From the NCBI GenBank assembly GCA_002437945.1, contig DJSB01000038.1:4254-43377 (forward strand): a DNA stretch of 39,124 bases. The letters run 5' to 3'. Positions 7,940 through 15,307 of the stretch are shown one piece after another. Under the pieces are notes generated by a model. That model was not told where the DNA came from. It was given only the letters and a program-made list of their open reading frames with translations, and did not search any database. The position numbers and the translations under genes are program-made. This DNA comes from Christensenella sp. UBA6345. GTDB taxonomy: Bacteria > Bacillota > Clostridia > Christensenellales > UBA1242. Every line of letters starts with the position of its first letter. The first letter of the stretch is position 1.

Positions 7940-8764
7940 ATGAGTGTATTATTTGCAAGTTCTACATGTGATTTAGACTTAAAAACATTAAAAAAAGTAG
8001 ATGTAGATGTTATTAATCTACCTACTATGCTTAATGATAAAAAATGCCTATATAACAACGATAAATTTAATTTTGAAGAGTACTATGCAAAAAGTGATTT
8101 TTGCGTAGATGAAGCAAGTTATCAAAAACTTCTACATAAGAAATTTGAAGAAGCATTAAAGACTGGTCAAGATGTGATATTTTTAACACCTAATGCTAAA
8201 TATGACGTTTCGTACAAATTAGTTAATCAAGAGATTAAATATTATACTCCATTGTATCCAGAGCAAAAAATTGAAATGATTGATTGCAAAAATTATGGAT
8301 TGGGATACGGACTTATTGTATATGAAGCGGGTATACTTAATATGCATGGTGCAAGTATAGTAGAAGTTTCGGCTTTTGTTAATAAAATTAAACATAATAT
8401 GAAAACTTACATTATACCTTCTACTACGGTTAATATTAAAGACCAACTTACATTAGTAGGTACTATGATAGGTATGAGACCTGTTATTGAACTTAATAAT
8501 GGAGAGTTAAAAGTATTGGATAATGTTAAGGGTAAGAAAAATTTAATTAATTATCTTTACGAAAAGGCAAAATTAAATTCTAATGAAGTACCACTCGGTA
8601 TTATGTGTGGTAAAAATGCTGATGAACTTAATACTTTAAAAGAACAAATAATAAATTTTGATAGTGATAGACAAGTTATCACATCTACGCTTAATCCGTT
8701 ATTATTAAACAAATTTGGAGATCGTACTTTGGCAGTATGTTTTTATAAAAAATCGAAAAGTTAA
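7940..8764 (+). CDS. Degenerate DegV-like protein
   Basis: A 274-residue protein that follows the DegV/FakB fold pattern of fatty-acid-binding proteins. The N-terminal strand and S-S-T-C-D-L (7-12) stand for the usual D-S-T-A-D-L. V-I-N-L-P (24-28) and the E-E-Y-Y region (47-50) fit the family. I-D-C-K-N-Y-G-L-G-Y-G (114-124) matches the D-S-x-x-x-S-L-G-x-G region. G-M-R-P-V-I-E-L-N-N-G-E (178-189) matches I-K-P-I-L-x-x-x-D-G-x. The residues that grip the fatty-acid carboxylate in FakB (the T-S-Q-P turn, the S-S-x-L-S-G-T loop and the G-G-R motif) are not recognisable, so ligand binding may be lost or changed. AAAGGGG precedes the ATG. It lies 24 bases after lysS and shares its transcript. 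A terminator overlaps its end. Confidence 0.72.
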   Translation: MSVLFASSTCDLDLKTLKKVDVDVINLPTMLNDKKCLYNNDKFNFEEYYAKSDFCVDEASYQKLLHKKFEEALKTGQDVIFLTPNAKYDVSYKLVNQEIKYYTPLYPEQKIEMIDCKNYGLGYGLIVYEAGILNMHGASIVEVSAFVNKIKHNMKTYIIPSTTVNIKDQLTLVGTMIGMRPVIELNNGELKVLDNVKGKKNLINYLYEKAKLNSNEVPLGIMCGKNADELNTLKEQIINFDSDRQVITSTLNPLLLNKFGDRTLAVCFYKKSKS

Positions 8765-8778
8765 TTTTCGATTTTTTT
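8747..8778 (+). terminator. Terminator overlapping the end of the DegV-like gene
   Basis: An approximately 11-12 bp A-T-rich stem with a CGA core (8748-8759 with 8765-8776), five-base loop and T run. It separates the DegV-like gene from the next one or attenuates read-through. No clear new promoter is seen before 8800. Confidence 0.75.
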
Positions 8779-8799
8779 AAAATAAAAGAAAGGTGAGTT

Positions 8800-9609
8800 A
8801 TGAAAGAATATAACGTAAAATTGTATGATAATTTTAGCCAACCACACAATATTAAAGTTGCTTGTGATAAAGAGTATGATATAGACAATGTAATCGCATT
8901 GCCTACATTTAAGTATCTTAATTTAAGCAATCTTAAAAGTTATAATGTGTTTAACCTTAACAATTTATCTTATAGTAGTTTAAAAAGTCAATTGGATAAG
9001 TTTGATACATCTAGACCTACGTTTTTGTATATTGACGATGTGACAAAATATATACAGGATTATGAATGTATTGTATCATTTTGTATTGACTATCGTATAG
9101 TGGTTATTGCCAATGCAGGTAGTACGTTAGAAGAAATGGGTAGGTGTGATAAGCAGTTTGGTATGACACCTGTAGGACTTTTAGAAGATTATGGCGTCTT
9201 GGATTTAGAGCCTATTATTTTAGGTGGGGCTAATTTAGATAAAGATGATTATGAAAAACTATCATACTATAATGCCACTTTGTGCCTTAATATAACCAAT
9301 GATATGCTTAATGGTAATGGAATAGCACAAATTGTTACTGCAAAAAAATACAATGTTAATATGATATTTAATTGTAAAGATATATATAAAGAAATTTTTT
9401 TGGCTTACACATTACCACGTGGAATACTTAATTTAACTACAGCAATCAGCCCAGAAGATGTACTAGAAATTGCCTGCATTAATATGGGAAAAATATTTAA
9501 GAAATACAAAACCAATACTTACAATATTTACAATACTGGAAGTATATTAGATGTAGTTATTAATGGTAATAATTTAAATATTATTGATACAATTTTCTTT
9601 TCTAAATAA
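8800..9609 (+). CDS. Amidohydrolase-like protein lacking metal ligands (pseudoenzyme)
   Basis: A 269-residue protein whose C-terminal two thirds follow the TRZ/ATZ (MtaD/SsnA) amidohydrolase pattern, but without catalytic residues. The segment at 101-112 aligns with the family's H-x-A-E-T strand, with A104 in place of His and G107 in place of Glu. G-M-T-P-V-G-L-L-E-D-Y-G-V-L (121-134) matches the conserved T-P-V-E-x-L-x-x-x-G-L-L. L-G-G-A (141-144) replaces the L-A-H-x strand, so its His is lost. N-G-N-G-I-A (171-176) matches the S-G-x-A-P region. N-C-K-D (191-194) replaces G-T-D, so its Asp is lost. The tail T-G-S-I-L-D-V-V matches the final G-S-I-x-x-G-x-x-A-D-L-V. The N-terminal H-x-H strand is also missing. 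It probably acts non-enzymatically, if at all. AAAGGTG precedes the ATG. The assignment rests on pattern recognition, not on a search. Confidence 0.6.
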   Translation: MKEYNVKLYDNFSQPHNIKVACDKEYDIDNVIALPTFKYLNLSNLKSYNVFNLNNLSYSSLKSQLDKFDTSRPTFLYIDDVTKYIQDYECIVSFCIDYRIVVIANAGSTLEEMGRCDKQFGMTPVGLLEDYGVLDLEPIILGGANLDKDDYEKLSYYNATLCLNITNDMLNGNGIAQIVTAKKYNVNMIFNCKDIYKEIFLAYTLPRGILNLTTAISPEDVLEIACINMGKIFKKYKTNTYNIYNTGSILDVVINGNNLNIIDTIFFSK

Positions 9610-9623
9610 TTAAAATTAATGTA

Positions 9624-9652
9624 TTGAAATTTTGATATTGTTGTGATAGAAT
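9624..9652 (+). promoter_or_regulatory. Strong extended -10 promoter of the 22-codon gene
   Basis: TTGAAA (9624-9629), exactly 17 bases, TAGAAT (9647-9652), with TGA immediately before the -10. Transcription should begin near 9659. Confidence 0.75.
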
Positions 9653-9679
9653 ATTGTTGTAATTAAGGAGATATAGACA

Positions 9680-9748
9680 ATGACCCCAGTATTATTTATT
9701 ATAGGTATATTTATATTGTTTTCCTTTTTAAAGGGATTTAACGCATAA
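9680..9748 (+). CDS. 22-residue hydrophobic peptide, own transcription unit
   Basis: The ORF ATG-ACC-CCA ... AAC-GCA-TAA encodes M-T-P-V-L-F-I-I-G-I-F-I-L-F-S-F-L-K-G-F plus N-A. It is a single predicted membrane helix with one lysine near the C-terminus. A textbook AAGGAG site ends eight bases before the ATG. The promoter at 9624-9652 and terminator at 9763-9786 frame it, giving an mRNA of about 125 nt devoted to this peptide. The size and composition resemble small membrane proteins and type I toxin peptides. No antisense RNA promoter is obvious on the other strand, so a toxin role is only a possibility. Other options are a membrane-complex subunit or a leader with regulatory function. I recognise no named family. 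Confidence 0.72.
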   Translation: MTPVLFIIGIFILFSFLKGFNA

Positions 9749-9762
9749 TTAATAGTTTTTTT

Positions 9763-9786
9763 GACGGCTTATGCCGTCTTTTTTTT
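9763..9786 (+). terminator. Terminator of the 22-codon gene
   Basis: A compact GACGGC/GCCGTC stem (9763-9768 with 9773-9778), tetraloop TTAT and eight T residues. It is the most GC-rich hairpin in the window. Confidence 0.93.
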
Positions 9787-9946
9787 GTCTATATATATTT
9801 TCATTTATTAATAATCACAATTTAACATAATTAATAAGTCAATTTTTATCAACAGTTTAATAGTTATGATGTTAAAATGTTTTTATATTTGTATTTTTTA
9901 TTCTTACCATAAATTAAATAATATATTATTTATAGTTAAAAATATT

Positions 9947-9974
9947 TTGAATATTTTTACTAGTAATGTATAAT
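9947..9974 (+). promoter_or_regulatory. Promoter of the ctsR operon
   Basis: TTGAAT (9947-9952), 16-base spacer, perfect TATAAT (9969-9974). The predicted start near 9981 places the CtsR operator at about +6 to +22, an arrangement suited to repression. Confidence 0.7.
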
Positions 9975-9985
9975 AATTATATAAA

Positions 9986-10002
9986 AGTCAAAGAAAGTCA
10001 AA
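9986..10002 (+). promoter_or_regulatory. CtsR operator (tandem heptamer)
   Basis: AGTCAAA-GAA-AGTCAAA is an exact match to the CtsR consensus RGTCAAA-NAN-RGTCAAA. It lies between the operon promoter and ctsR and so predicts autoregulation by heat and protein stress. Confidence 0.93.
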
Positions 10003-10035
10003 CATTTTATACGATTAAATTTTATGGGGGAGTAT

Positions 10036-10494
10036 ATGAAGACAATTAGCGATACTATAGAACAGTTTATACTATCACAATTAGTTGATGGTAAAGTGGA
10101 CATTAATCGCAATGAACTTGCCAATTATTTTAATTGTGCTCCTAGCCAGATTAATTATGTTTTGACTACTAGATTTACCCCATTAAAAGGGTACGATATA
10201 GAAAGTCGACGTGGCGGTGGTGGTTATGTTAGGATTACTCAAATCAACATTAGTGATAAGACCAATTATGTTCACAATGCAATAACTCAATATATTAAAG
10301 ATAGCATTGATTATACTAGTGCTGTTATGTTGCTTGATGGTATGAAAAGTAATAATATTATAAGTGTAAGCGAATATCGAATTCTACTTACTGCTATATC
10401 TAATAAAAGTTTAAGTAGTCCCATTAATAATGAAGATAAAATTAGGGCAAAAATATTGACCAATATCTTACTAGAAAAATGTAAGGAGATTTAA
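10036..10494 (+). CDS. ctsR: CtsR, repressor of class III stress genes
   Basis: A 152-residue dimeric repressor of clp genes. I start at the ATG at 10036 because GGGGGAG (10026-10032) is placed correctly for it. The ATG at 10024 overlaps that site. An N-terminal winged HTH spans residues 1-70, with the glycine-rich wing E-S-R-R59-G-G-G-G-Y-V-R (56-66), which reads DNA and acts as the thermosensor in Bacillus. The Arg in this wing is the known McsB phosphorylation target there. The C-terminal part (about 80-150) is the helical dimerisation and McsB-recognition domain. The length fits the family. The stop is one base before mcsA, whose ribosome site lies inside the ctsR end. Confidence 0.96.
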   Translation: MKTISDTIEQFILSQLVDGKVDINRNELANYFNCAPSQINYVLTTRFTPLKGYDIESRRGGGGYVRITQINISDKTNYVHNAITQYIKDSIDYTSAVMLLDGMKSNNIISVSEYRILLTAISNKSLSSPINNEDKIRAKILTNILLEKCKEI

Positions 10495-10495
10495 T

Positions 10496-10939
10496 ATGTT
10501 GTGCGATAAATGTAAACGTAATGAAGCAACTTTTCATACAAGTATTGACAATGGCAATATAAAAAAGACAATTAATCTATGTCAAGATTGTGCTAATATT
10601 GAAGACCTTGAATTTAATATATTAGATGAAGAGAATGATATTGAACCTACTTGCAGTAATTGTGGATACACATTATCTTTGTTTAAGTCTACAGGATTAT
10701 TGGGTTGTAGTGATTGTTATAATGTATTTATGGATGACATTAATAATGTTATTGCTAATAGTCAATATGGTGTACATCATATAGGAAAAACAATTGAACA
10801 AGATAATATTGATAGTACTACATCTTTGATAAAGAAATTAGAAATTCAACTTAAGCAAGCCGTTAATGAAGAAAATTATGCTTTGGCAAGCAAGATAAAA
10901 AGCCAAATTATAGATTTAAAGGAGAATTTAGATGATTGA
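10496..10939 (+). CDS. mcsA: McsA, zinc-binding activator of McsB
   Basis: A 147-residue cytosolic adaptor that stimulates the protein arginine kinase McsB. Two zinc-finger pairs are seen: C3-x2-C6 with C29-x2-C32, and a second set C-S-N-C with C-S-D-C near residues 53-76. A UVR motif helical hairpin (L-E-I-Q-L-K-Q-A-V followed by A-S-K-I-K-S-Q-I) spans about 112-145 and would contact ClpC or McsB. It is shorter than the roughly 185-residue Bacillus protein. AAGGAGA within the ctsR end is its ribosome site. Its end overlaps mcsB by eight bases, indicating coupled translation and a fixed subunit ratio. Confidence 0.93.
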   Translation: MLCDKCKRNEATFHTSIDNGNIKKTINLCQDCANIEDLEFNILDEENDIEPTCSNCGYTLSLFKSTGLLGCSDCYNVFMDDINNVIANSQYGVHHIGKTIEQDNIDSTTSLIKKLEIQLKQAVNEENYALASKIKSQIIDLKENLDD

Positions 10940-11921
10940 TAATATAGTTGTAGTCTCTAGAATAAGATTGGCTAGAAATATCAGTCACAAGCCTTTTAGT
11001 AATAATACTAGTACTGATATTGCAGATGGTATATTAACTTGCGTATTTAATGCTTTAGAAGATATTTCTAATTTTGATATGTTTGAATGCAAAAATCTTA
11101 AAAATGACGTATTAGAAGAATTACTGGAAGACCATTTAATTTCTAGTGAATTAATTAATAATTCGGATATATCTGGGGTGGCAATAAGTGAAGATAGAAG
11201 TGTCTCGATTATGGTTAACGAAGAAGATCATATTAGAGAACAATGTTTTTTAGATGGACTTAATCTTAAACGTGCTTATGATATTATTAGTGATATTGAT
11301 ACCGAACTTGTTGATAATCTAGATATAGCATATGATGAAAAATTAGGGTTTTTAACTGCTTGTCCATCTAATGTAGGTACAGGTTTAAGAGCATCTGTAA
11401 TGATGTTTTTACCGGGTATTGTACTTACCAATAATGTAGACGAAATGATAAATGCAGTTACACCATATGGCGTATGTGTTAGGGGTTGCTATGGCGAAGG
11501 AACTAGTGCCAATGGTTATTTATTTCAAATTTCTAATCAAATTTCATTAGGCAAAACAGAAGAAGAAATAGTACAATTAGTAGAGAGTACTGCATTAAAA
11601 ATTGTTGAACTTGAAAAAATGGCTCTTAATAATCTACTTAATAACAGATACGATGATATTAAAGATGAGATATATAGAGACTATGGAATACTTACTAATT
11701 GTTACAAAATATCAAGTGAAGAAGCGATTGAAAAATTAAGTAAAGTAAAGATGGGACTTAATATGGGGGTTATAGAGATAGACAATCCACATATCATTGA
11801 CCAAATACTTAATAATGTTAGTAGGGTAAAAATTAACAAAATGTATGGCAATGATATGGATTGCAATCATAGAGATATATGTAGAGCAGAATATATAAGA
11901 AATGCTTTAAAAGAAAATTGA
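10932..11921 (+). CDS. mcsB: McsB, protein arginine kinase
   Basis: A 329-residue phosphagen-kinase-fold enzyme that phosphorylates protein arginines, marking proteins for ClpCP and inactivating CtsR. Motifs: V-V-S-R-I-R-L-A-R-N (residues 7-16), the M-V-N-E-E-D-H-I-R active-site loop (near 95-103), and C-P-S-N-V-G-T-G-L-R-A-S (near 149-160). The C-terminal R314-D-x-x-R318-A motif, the allosteric phospho-arginine site, is intact. The protein lacks about 20 N-terminal residues relative to Bacillus McsB, starting almost at the first motif. AAGGAGAAT precedes the ATG, which overlaps mcsA. It is part of the CtsR-controlled operon. Confidence 0.96.
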   Translation: MIDNIVVVSRIRLARNISHKPFSNNTSTDIADGILTCVFNALEDISNFDMFECKNLKNDVLEELLEDHLISSELINNSDISGVAISEDRSVSIMVNEEDHIREQCFLDGLNLKRAYDIISDIDTELVDNLDIAYDEKLGFLTACPSNVGTGLRASVMMFLPGIVLTNNVDEMINAVTPYGVCVRGCYGEGTSANGYLFQISNQISLGKTEEEIVQLVESTALKIVELEKMALNNLLNNRYDDIKDEIYRDYGILTNCYKISSEEAIEKLSKVKMGLNMGVIEIDNPHIIDQILNNVSRVKINKMYGNDMDCNHRDICRAEYIRNALKEN

Positions 11922-11933
11922 TAGGAGTTAACT

Positions 11934-14444
11934 ATGGCATACGGAATAAGATTAACTGAAAGTGTTAATAGAGCGATACAGAATGCTGGCAAAATAGCCT
12001 TGCTTTATGGTAATTATCAGATTGACTGTGAACACTTATTGTATGGAGTGAGTTCGGTTGTTGATAGTGTCGCTTGCAAAATACTTTCTTCTTATGGAGT
12101 TAATCATAACAAAATTGAAGAGATTTTTTCTAAAAATTCTCCAAAACAGAATAATATTATACTTCAAAGTTCTATAGATTTTACACCTAAATCAAAAGAA
12201 GCCTTTGTCCTTGCTAATCAGTTTGCTATGCAGATAGGGCACAATTTTGTAGGTACAGAACATTTATTAGTGTCATTACTACTTCAAGAAGATAGTTATG
12301 CAGTTACAATACTTAAAAAATATTTTAAAGTTAATATTAATAATTTAAAAAATAGTATATTAAAAGTATTAAAAGCAGAAACTGCGACTACTTACGATAA
12401 GACAACTCACTCGAATTTTGATTTTGGAATGACAACTCAATCACAATCTAGTCCAAGCGTAAATGCTGGTTACAATTCAAGTTATAATAACAATGGTAGT
12501 GGTTTGCCACAAGATTTGCTTGATATGGGACAAGATTTAACTGCTAGAGCAAGAGCCAACTTAATCGACCCAATTATTGGTAGAGATAACGAAACCGAAC
12601 GTATTATAGAAATACTTTGTCGCAAAACTAAAAATAATCCATGTTTGATAGGTGAAGCCGGTGTAGGTAAAAGTGCTGTAGTATATGGATTGGCATTACG
12701 TATGGCTAAAGGCGATGTCCCTAACGAACTTAAAGGTAAGACATTATTTAGTCTAGAACTTGGTGGATTAATGGCTGGTACTAAATATCGTGGCGAATTG
12801 GAACAAAGATTAAAGACATTAATTGATATAATTACTAATAATAAAAATATTGTCGTGTTTATTGATGAAATACACACATTAATGCAAGTAGGCTCTGAAA
12901 AGGGCGAAATTAATCCTGCAGATATGCTTAAACCATATCTAGCACGTGGAGAGTTTCAGACTATAGGTGCTACCACTACAGACGAATATAGAAAATATAT
13001 AGAAAAAGATAAGGCACTTGAAAGAAGATTTCAGCCAGTAATGGTTAATCCGCCATCAGTTGAAGATACTATTAAGATACTTAAAGGATTAAGAAATACA
13101 TATGAAGAGTACCATAAAGTTACTATTAGTGACGAAGCAATAGAAGCCGCTGCTAAATTAAGTGATAGATATATTATGGATAGAAGTCTTCCTGATAAAG
13201 CAATAGATTTAATTGATGAAGCAAGTAGTAGAGCGAAAGTTAAGACTAATAAGCGTCCTGATGAGTTGTTAAGATTAGATGACGAGATAGCAACCTATGA
13301 AGAAGAGAAAAAACAAGCATTAATTAATGATGACTATGAAGGAGCAGCGTTTGCTAGAGATAAGATACGTGATGCTAGTGATAGACGTAGAATGAAGGAA
13401 CTAGAATATGCACAGATGTCAGGTTCACGTATAATCACCGAAAACGATATATGTGAAATAATTAGTCAGTGGACAAAAGTACCTATTACTAAAGTAACTG
13501 AAAGTGAAAAACAACGTCTTATTAATCTAGAAGAAATATTGCATAAACGTGTTATAGGACAAGATGAAGCAATAAGTGCTGTAAGTAAAGCAATAAGAAG
13601 AGCACGTATAGGACTTAAAGATAGTAATAGACCTATAGGAAGTTTTATGTTCCTAGGTACTACTGGTGTAGGTAAAACTGAATTATGTAAAGCCATAGCA
13701 GAAGCCATGTTTGATAGTGAAAGTAATTTTGTTAGATTGGACATGAGTGAATATATGGAAAAACATAGTGTAAGCAAACTTATAGGCTCTCCACCGGGAT
13801 ATGCTGGTTTTGATGAAGGTGGGCAGTTGACTGAAGCAGTAAGACGTAAACCATATTCTGTAGTACTATTTGACGAGATAGAAAAAGCACACCCAGATGT
13901 ATTTAATATGTTGCTTCAAATATTAGATGATGGTAGGTTGACTGATAGCCAAGGTAGAACAGTAAGTTTTAAAAATACAATAGTTATACTTACATCTAAT
14001 GTTGGTGTAGACCAATTACCAAGATATGTAGTTGATGGCGGAATTAATGATGATAATTATGAAGTGCTTAAACAAACATTACTTAATGCTCTTAAACGTA
14101 ATTTTAAACCAGAATTTATTAACCGTATTGATGTTGTAACAGTTTTCCATCAACTTAATTTTGAACAAGTGGCACAAATCGCAAAGATATTTATTGCCAA
14201 TCTTAATAGACGTTTAAAAAATCAAGGTGCAAGTTTAAGGATTACAGAAAGTGCACTAAAATATCTTGTTAATAAAGGATATAGTCCAGAGTATGGTGCT
14301 AGACCATTAAGAAGGTTAATTGAGCAAGAAGTTGAAGATCGTATAGCCGAATATATGCTACAGAACAAACTTGAAGAAGGTTCTATAATATTAATAGGAT
14401 TTAATGGTAATAATATAGTATTAAACTTTAATTATGGTAAGTAA
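11934..14444 (+). CDS. clpC: ClpC, AAA+ unfoldase of the Clp protease
   Basis: An 836-residue Hsp100 chaperone that unfolds arginine-phosphorylated and adaptor-delivered substrates for ClpP. Residues 1-145 are the double Clp-N repeat. A Gly/Ser/Asn linker follows (about 165-190). AAA-1 has Walker A G240-E-A-G-V-G-K-S and Walker B F-I-D311-E312. The middle domain, with a UVR motif (about 435-475), is the McsB/MecA contact. AAA-2 has Walker A G575-T-T-G-V-G-K-T and Walker B F-D647-E648. The C-terminal D2-small domain ends with P-E-Y-G-A-R-P-L-R-R, the usual sensor-2 region. ATAGGAG precedes the ATG, 12 bases after mcsB. No terminator is apparent before the hpf promoter. Confidence 0.97.
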   Translation: MAYGIRLTESVNRAIQNAGKIALLYGNYQIDCEHLLYGVSSVVDSVACKILSSYGVNHNKIEEIFSKNSPKQNNIILQSSIDFTPKSKEAFVLANQFAMQIGHNFVGTEHLLVSLLLQEDSYAVTILKKYFKVNINNLKNSILKVLKAETATTYDKTTHSNFDFGMTTQSQSSPSVNAGYNSSYNNNGSGLPQDLLDMGQDLTARARANLIDPIIGRDNETERIIEILCRKTKNNPCLIGEAGVGKSAVVYGLALRMAKGDVPNELKGKTLFSLELGGLMAGTKYRGELEQRLKTLIDIITNNKNIVVFIDEIHTLMQVGSEKGEINPADMLKPYLARGEFQTIGATTTDEYRKYIEKDKALERRFQPVMVNPPSVEDTIKILKGLRNTYEEYHKVTISDEAIEAAAKLSDRYIMDRSLPDKAIDLIDEASSRAKVKTNKRPDELLRLDDEIATYEEEKKQALINDDYEGAAFARDKIRDASDRRRMKELEYAQMSGSRIITENDICEIISQWTKVPITKVTESEKQRLINLEEILHKRVIGQDEAISAVSKAIRRARIGLKDSNRPIGSFMFLGTTGVGKTELCKAIAEAMFDSESNFVRLDMSEYMEKHSVSKLIGSPPGYAGFDEGGQLTEAVRRKPYSVVLFDEIEKAHPDVFNMLLQILDDGRLTDSQGRTVSFKNTIVILTSNVGVDQLPRYVVDGGINDDNYEVLKQTLLNALKRNFKPEFINRIDVVTVFHQLNFEQVAQIAKIFIANLNRRLKNQGASLRITESALKYLVNKGYSPEYGARPLRRLIEQEVEDRIAEYMLQNKLEEGSIILIGFNGNNIVLNFNYGK

Positions 14445-14484
14445 TAAAAATGTACTAAATTTATAAAAGATAATTAACATTTGT

Positions 14485-14513
14485 TTGATTAAAAATATTA
14501 AATTTGGTACAAT
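14485..14513 (+). promoter_or_regulatory. Extended -10 promoter of hpf
   Basis: TTGATT (14485-14490), 17 bases, TACAAT (14508-14513), with TGG just before the -10. Read-through from clpC is also possible. Confidence 0.6.
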
Positions 14514-14544
14514 TATTATAGGAAAACTAGGGAGGACAACATTT

Positions 14545-15078
14545 ATGAAAATATCCTATACATCAAAAAATTATAATATATCAGATAAATTTAAGGATAT
14601 ATTAGAAAAGAAATTGGCTAAATTGGAAAGATACTTTGACGAAGACGTATCAGTTAAAGTTAATTGTATCGAACAAGCAAAACAAGATAAATTAGAAGTT
14701 ACTATCAATGCTCGTGGTATGTTCTTTAGAAGCGAAGTATTAAGTGATAATATGTATAATAACATTGATTTGGCTTTACCAAAGATTGAAAAACAAATAA
14801 TCAAACAAGGTAGCAAGTTTAAATCAAAACTTAAGAAAGATGCTTTCAATAATGCTGAAGCATTGTTTGAAGAATTAAATAAAGAAGAAGTAGAAAGTCC
14901 TAAACTTGTTAAAGTTAAGAAGTTTGACCTTGACCCATTAACTGTTGAAGATGCTGAAGCATATATGGAAGCATTGGATCATAATTTCTATGTATTCTTA
15001 AATGCCGAAACTGGCAAAGTTTGCGTTGTTTATAAACGTAATGATAAAGATTATGGTTTAATTGAAGTTAACTATTAA
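14545..15078 (+). CDS. hpf: Ribosome hibernation promoting factor, long form
   Basis: A 177-residue protein that dimerises 70S ribosomes into inactive 100S particles in slow growth. The start is set at 14545 because GGGAGG sits ten bases upstream. An in-frame TTG at 14485 is part of the promoter. Residues 1-95 are the S30AE/RaiA-like domain (I-S-D-K-F-K-D-I-L-E-K-K-L at the start, then the V-T-I-N-A-R-G-M-F-F-R-S-E strand). A charged linker follows. The C-terminal domain (about 115-177) has K-K-F-D-L-D-P-L-T-V-E-D-A and ends with the G-L-I-E-V strand, as in long HPF. It has its own promoter and a strong terminator. Confidence 0.95.
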   Translation: MKISYTSKNYNISDKFKDILEKKLAKLERYFDEDVSVKVNCIEQAKQDKLEVTINARGMFFRSEVLSDNMYNNIDLALPKIEKQIIKQGSKFKSKLKKDAFNNAEALFEELNKEEVESPKLVKVKKFDLDPLTVEDAEAYMEALDHNFYVFLNAETGKVCVVYKRNDKDYGLIEVNY

Positions 15079-15094
15079 TACAATTAAATATATT

Positions 15095-15125
15095 AAGTCC
15101 CAAGGTTAAACTTGGGGCTTTTTTT
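15095..15125 (+). terminator. Terminator of hpf
   Basis: A 10-bp stem with one G-T pair (15095-15104 with 15111-15120), six-base loop and T run. Confidence 0.88.
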
Positions 15126-15215
15126 AATACATTAGTTATACTAAAGTGTAAAATTATATTGAAAATTATTACTTAAATATCAAAAAGGTAATTTTTGGTT
15201 AAAGCCACAAAACAA

Positions 15216-15244
15216 TTGTATTTATATTACAATAATGTTATAAT
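15216..15244 (+). promoter_or_regulatory. Extended -10 promoter of the ABC ATPase/HTH pair
   Basis: TTGTAT (15216-15221), 17 bases, perfect TATAAT (15239-15244), with TGT before the -10. Confidence 0.65.
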
Positions 15245-15307
15245 TTTATTAGATTAGATTATTAAAAATGCGTTTAGACATTTGTAATATAAATTGAAGG
15301 AGTTTAT

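Noticed and set aside
7711..8058. 115-codon minus-strand frame across lysS and the DegV-like gene
   Set aside because: It spans two real genes on the opposite strand and has no start signals or recognisable motifs.
10024..10035. ATG 10024 as ctsR start
   Set aside because: It overlaps the GGGGGAG site; ATG 10036 has proper spacing and gives the normal CtsR N-terminus.
12482..12877. 131-codon open frame on the minus strand inside clpC
   Set aside because: It lies opposite the AAA-1 domain of clpC, has no ribosome site, and reads as the usual reverse shadow of a conserved coding strand.
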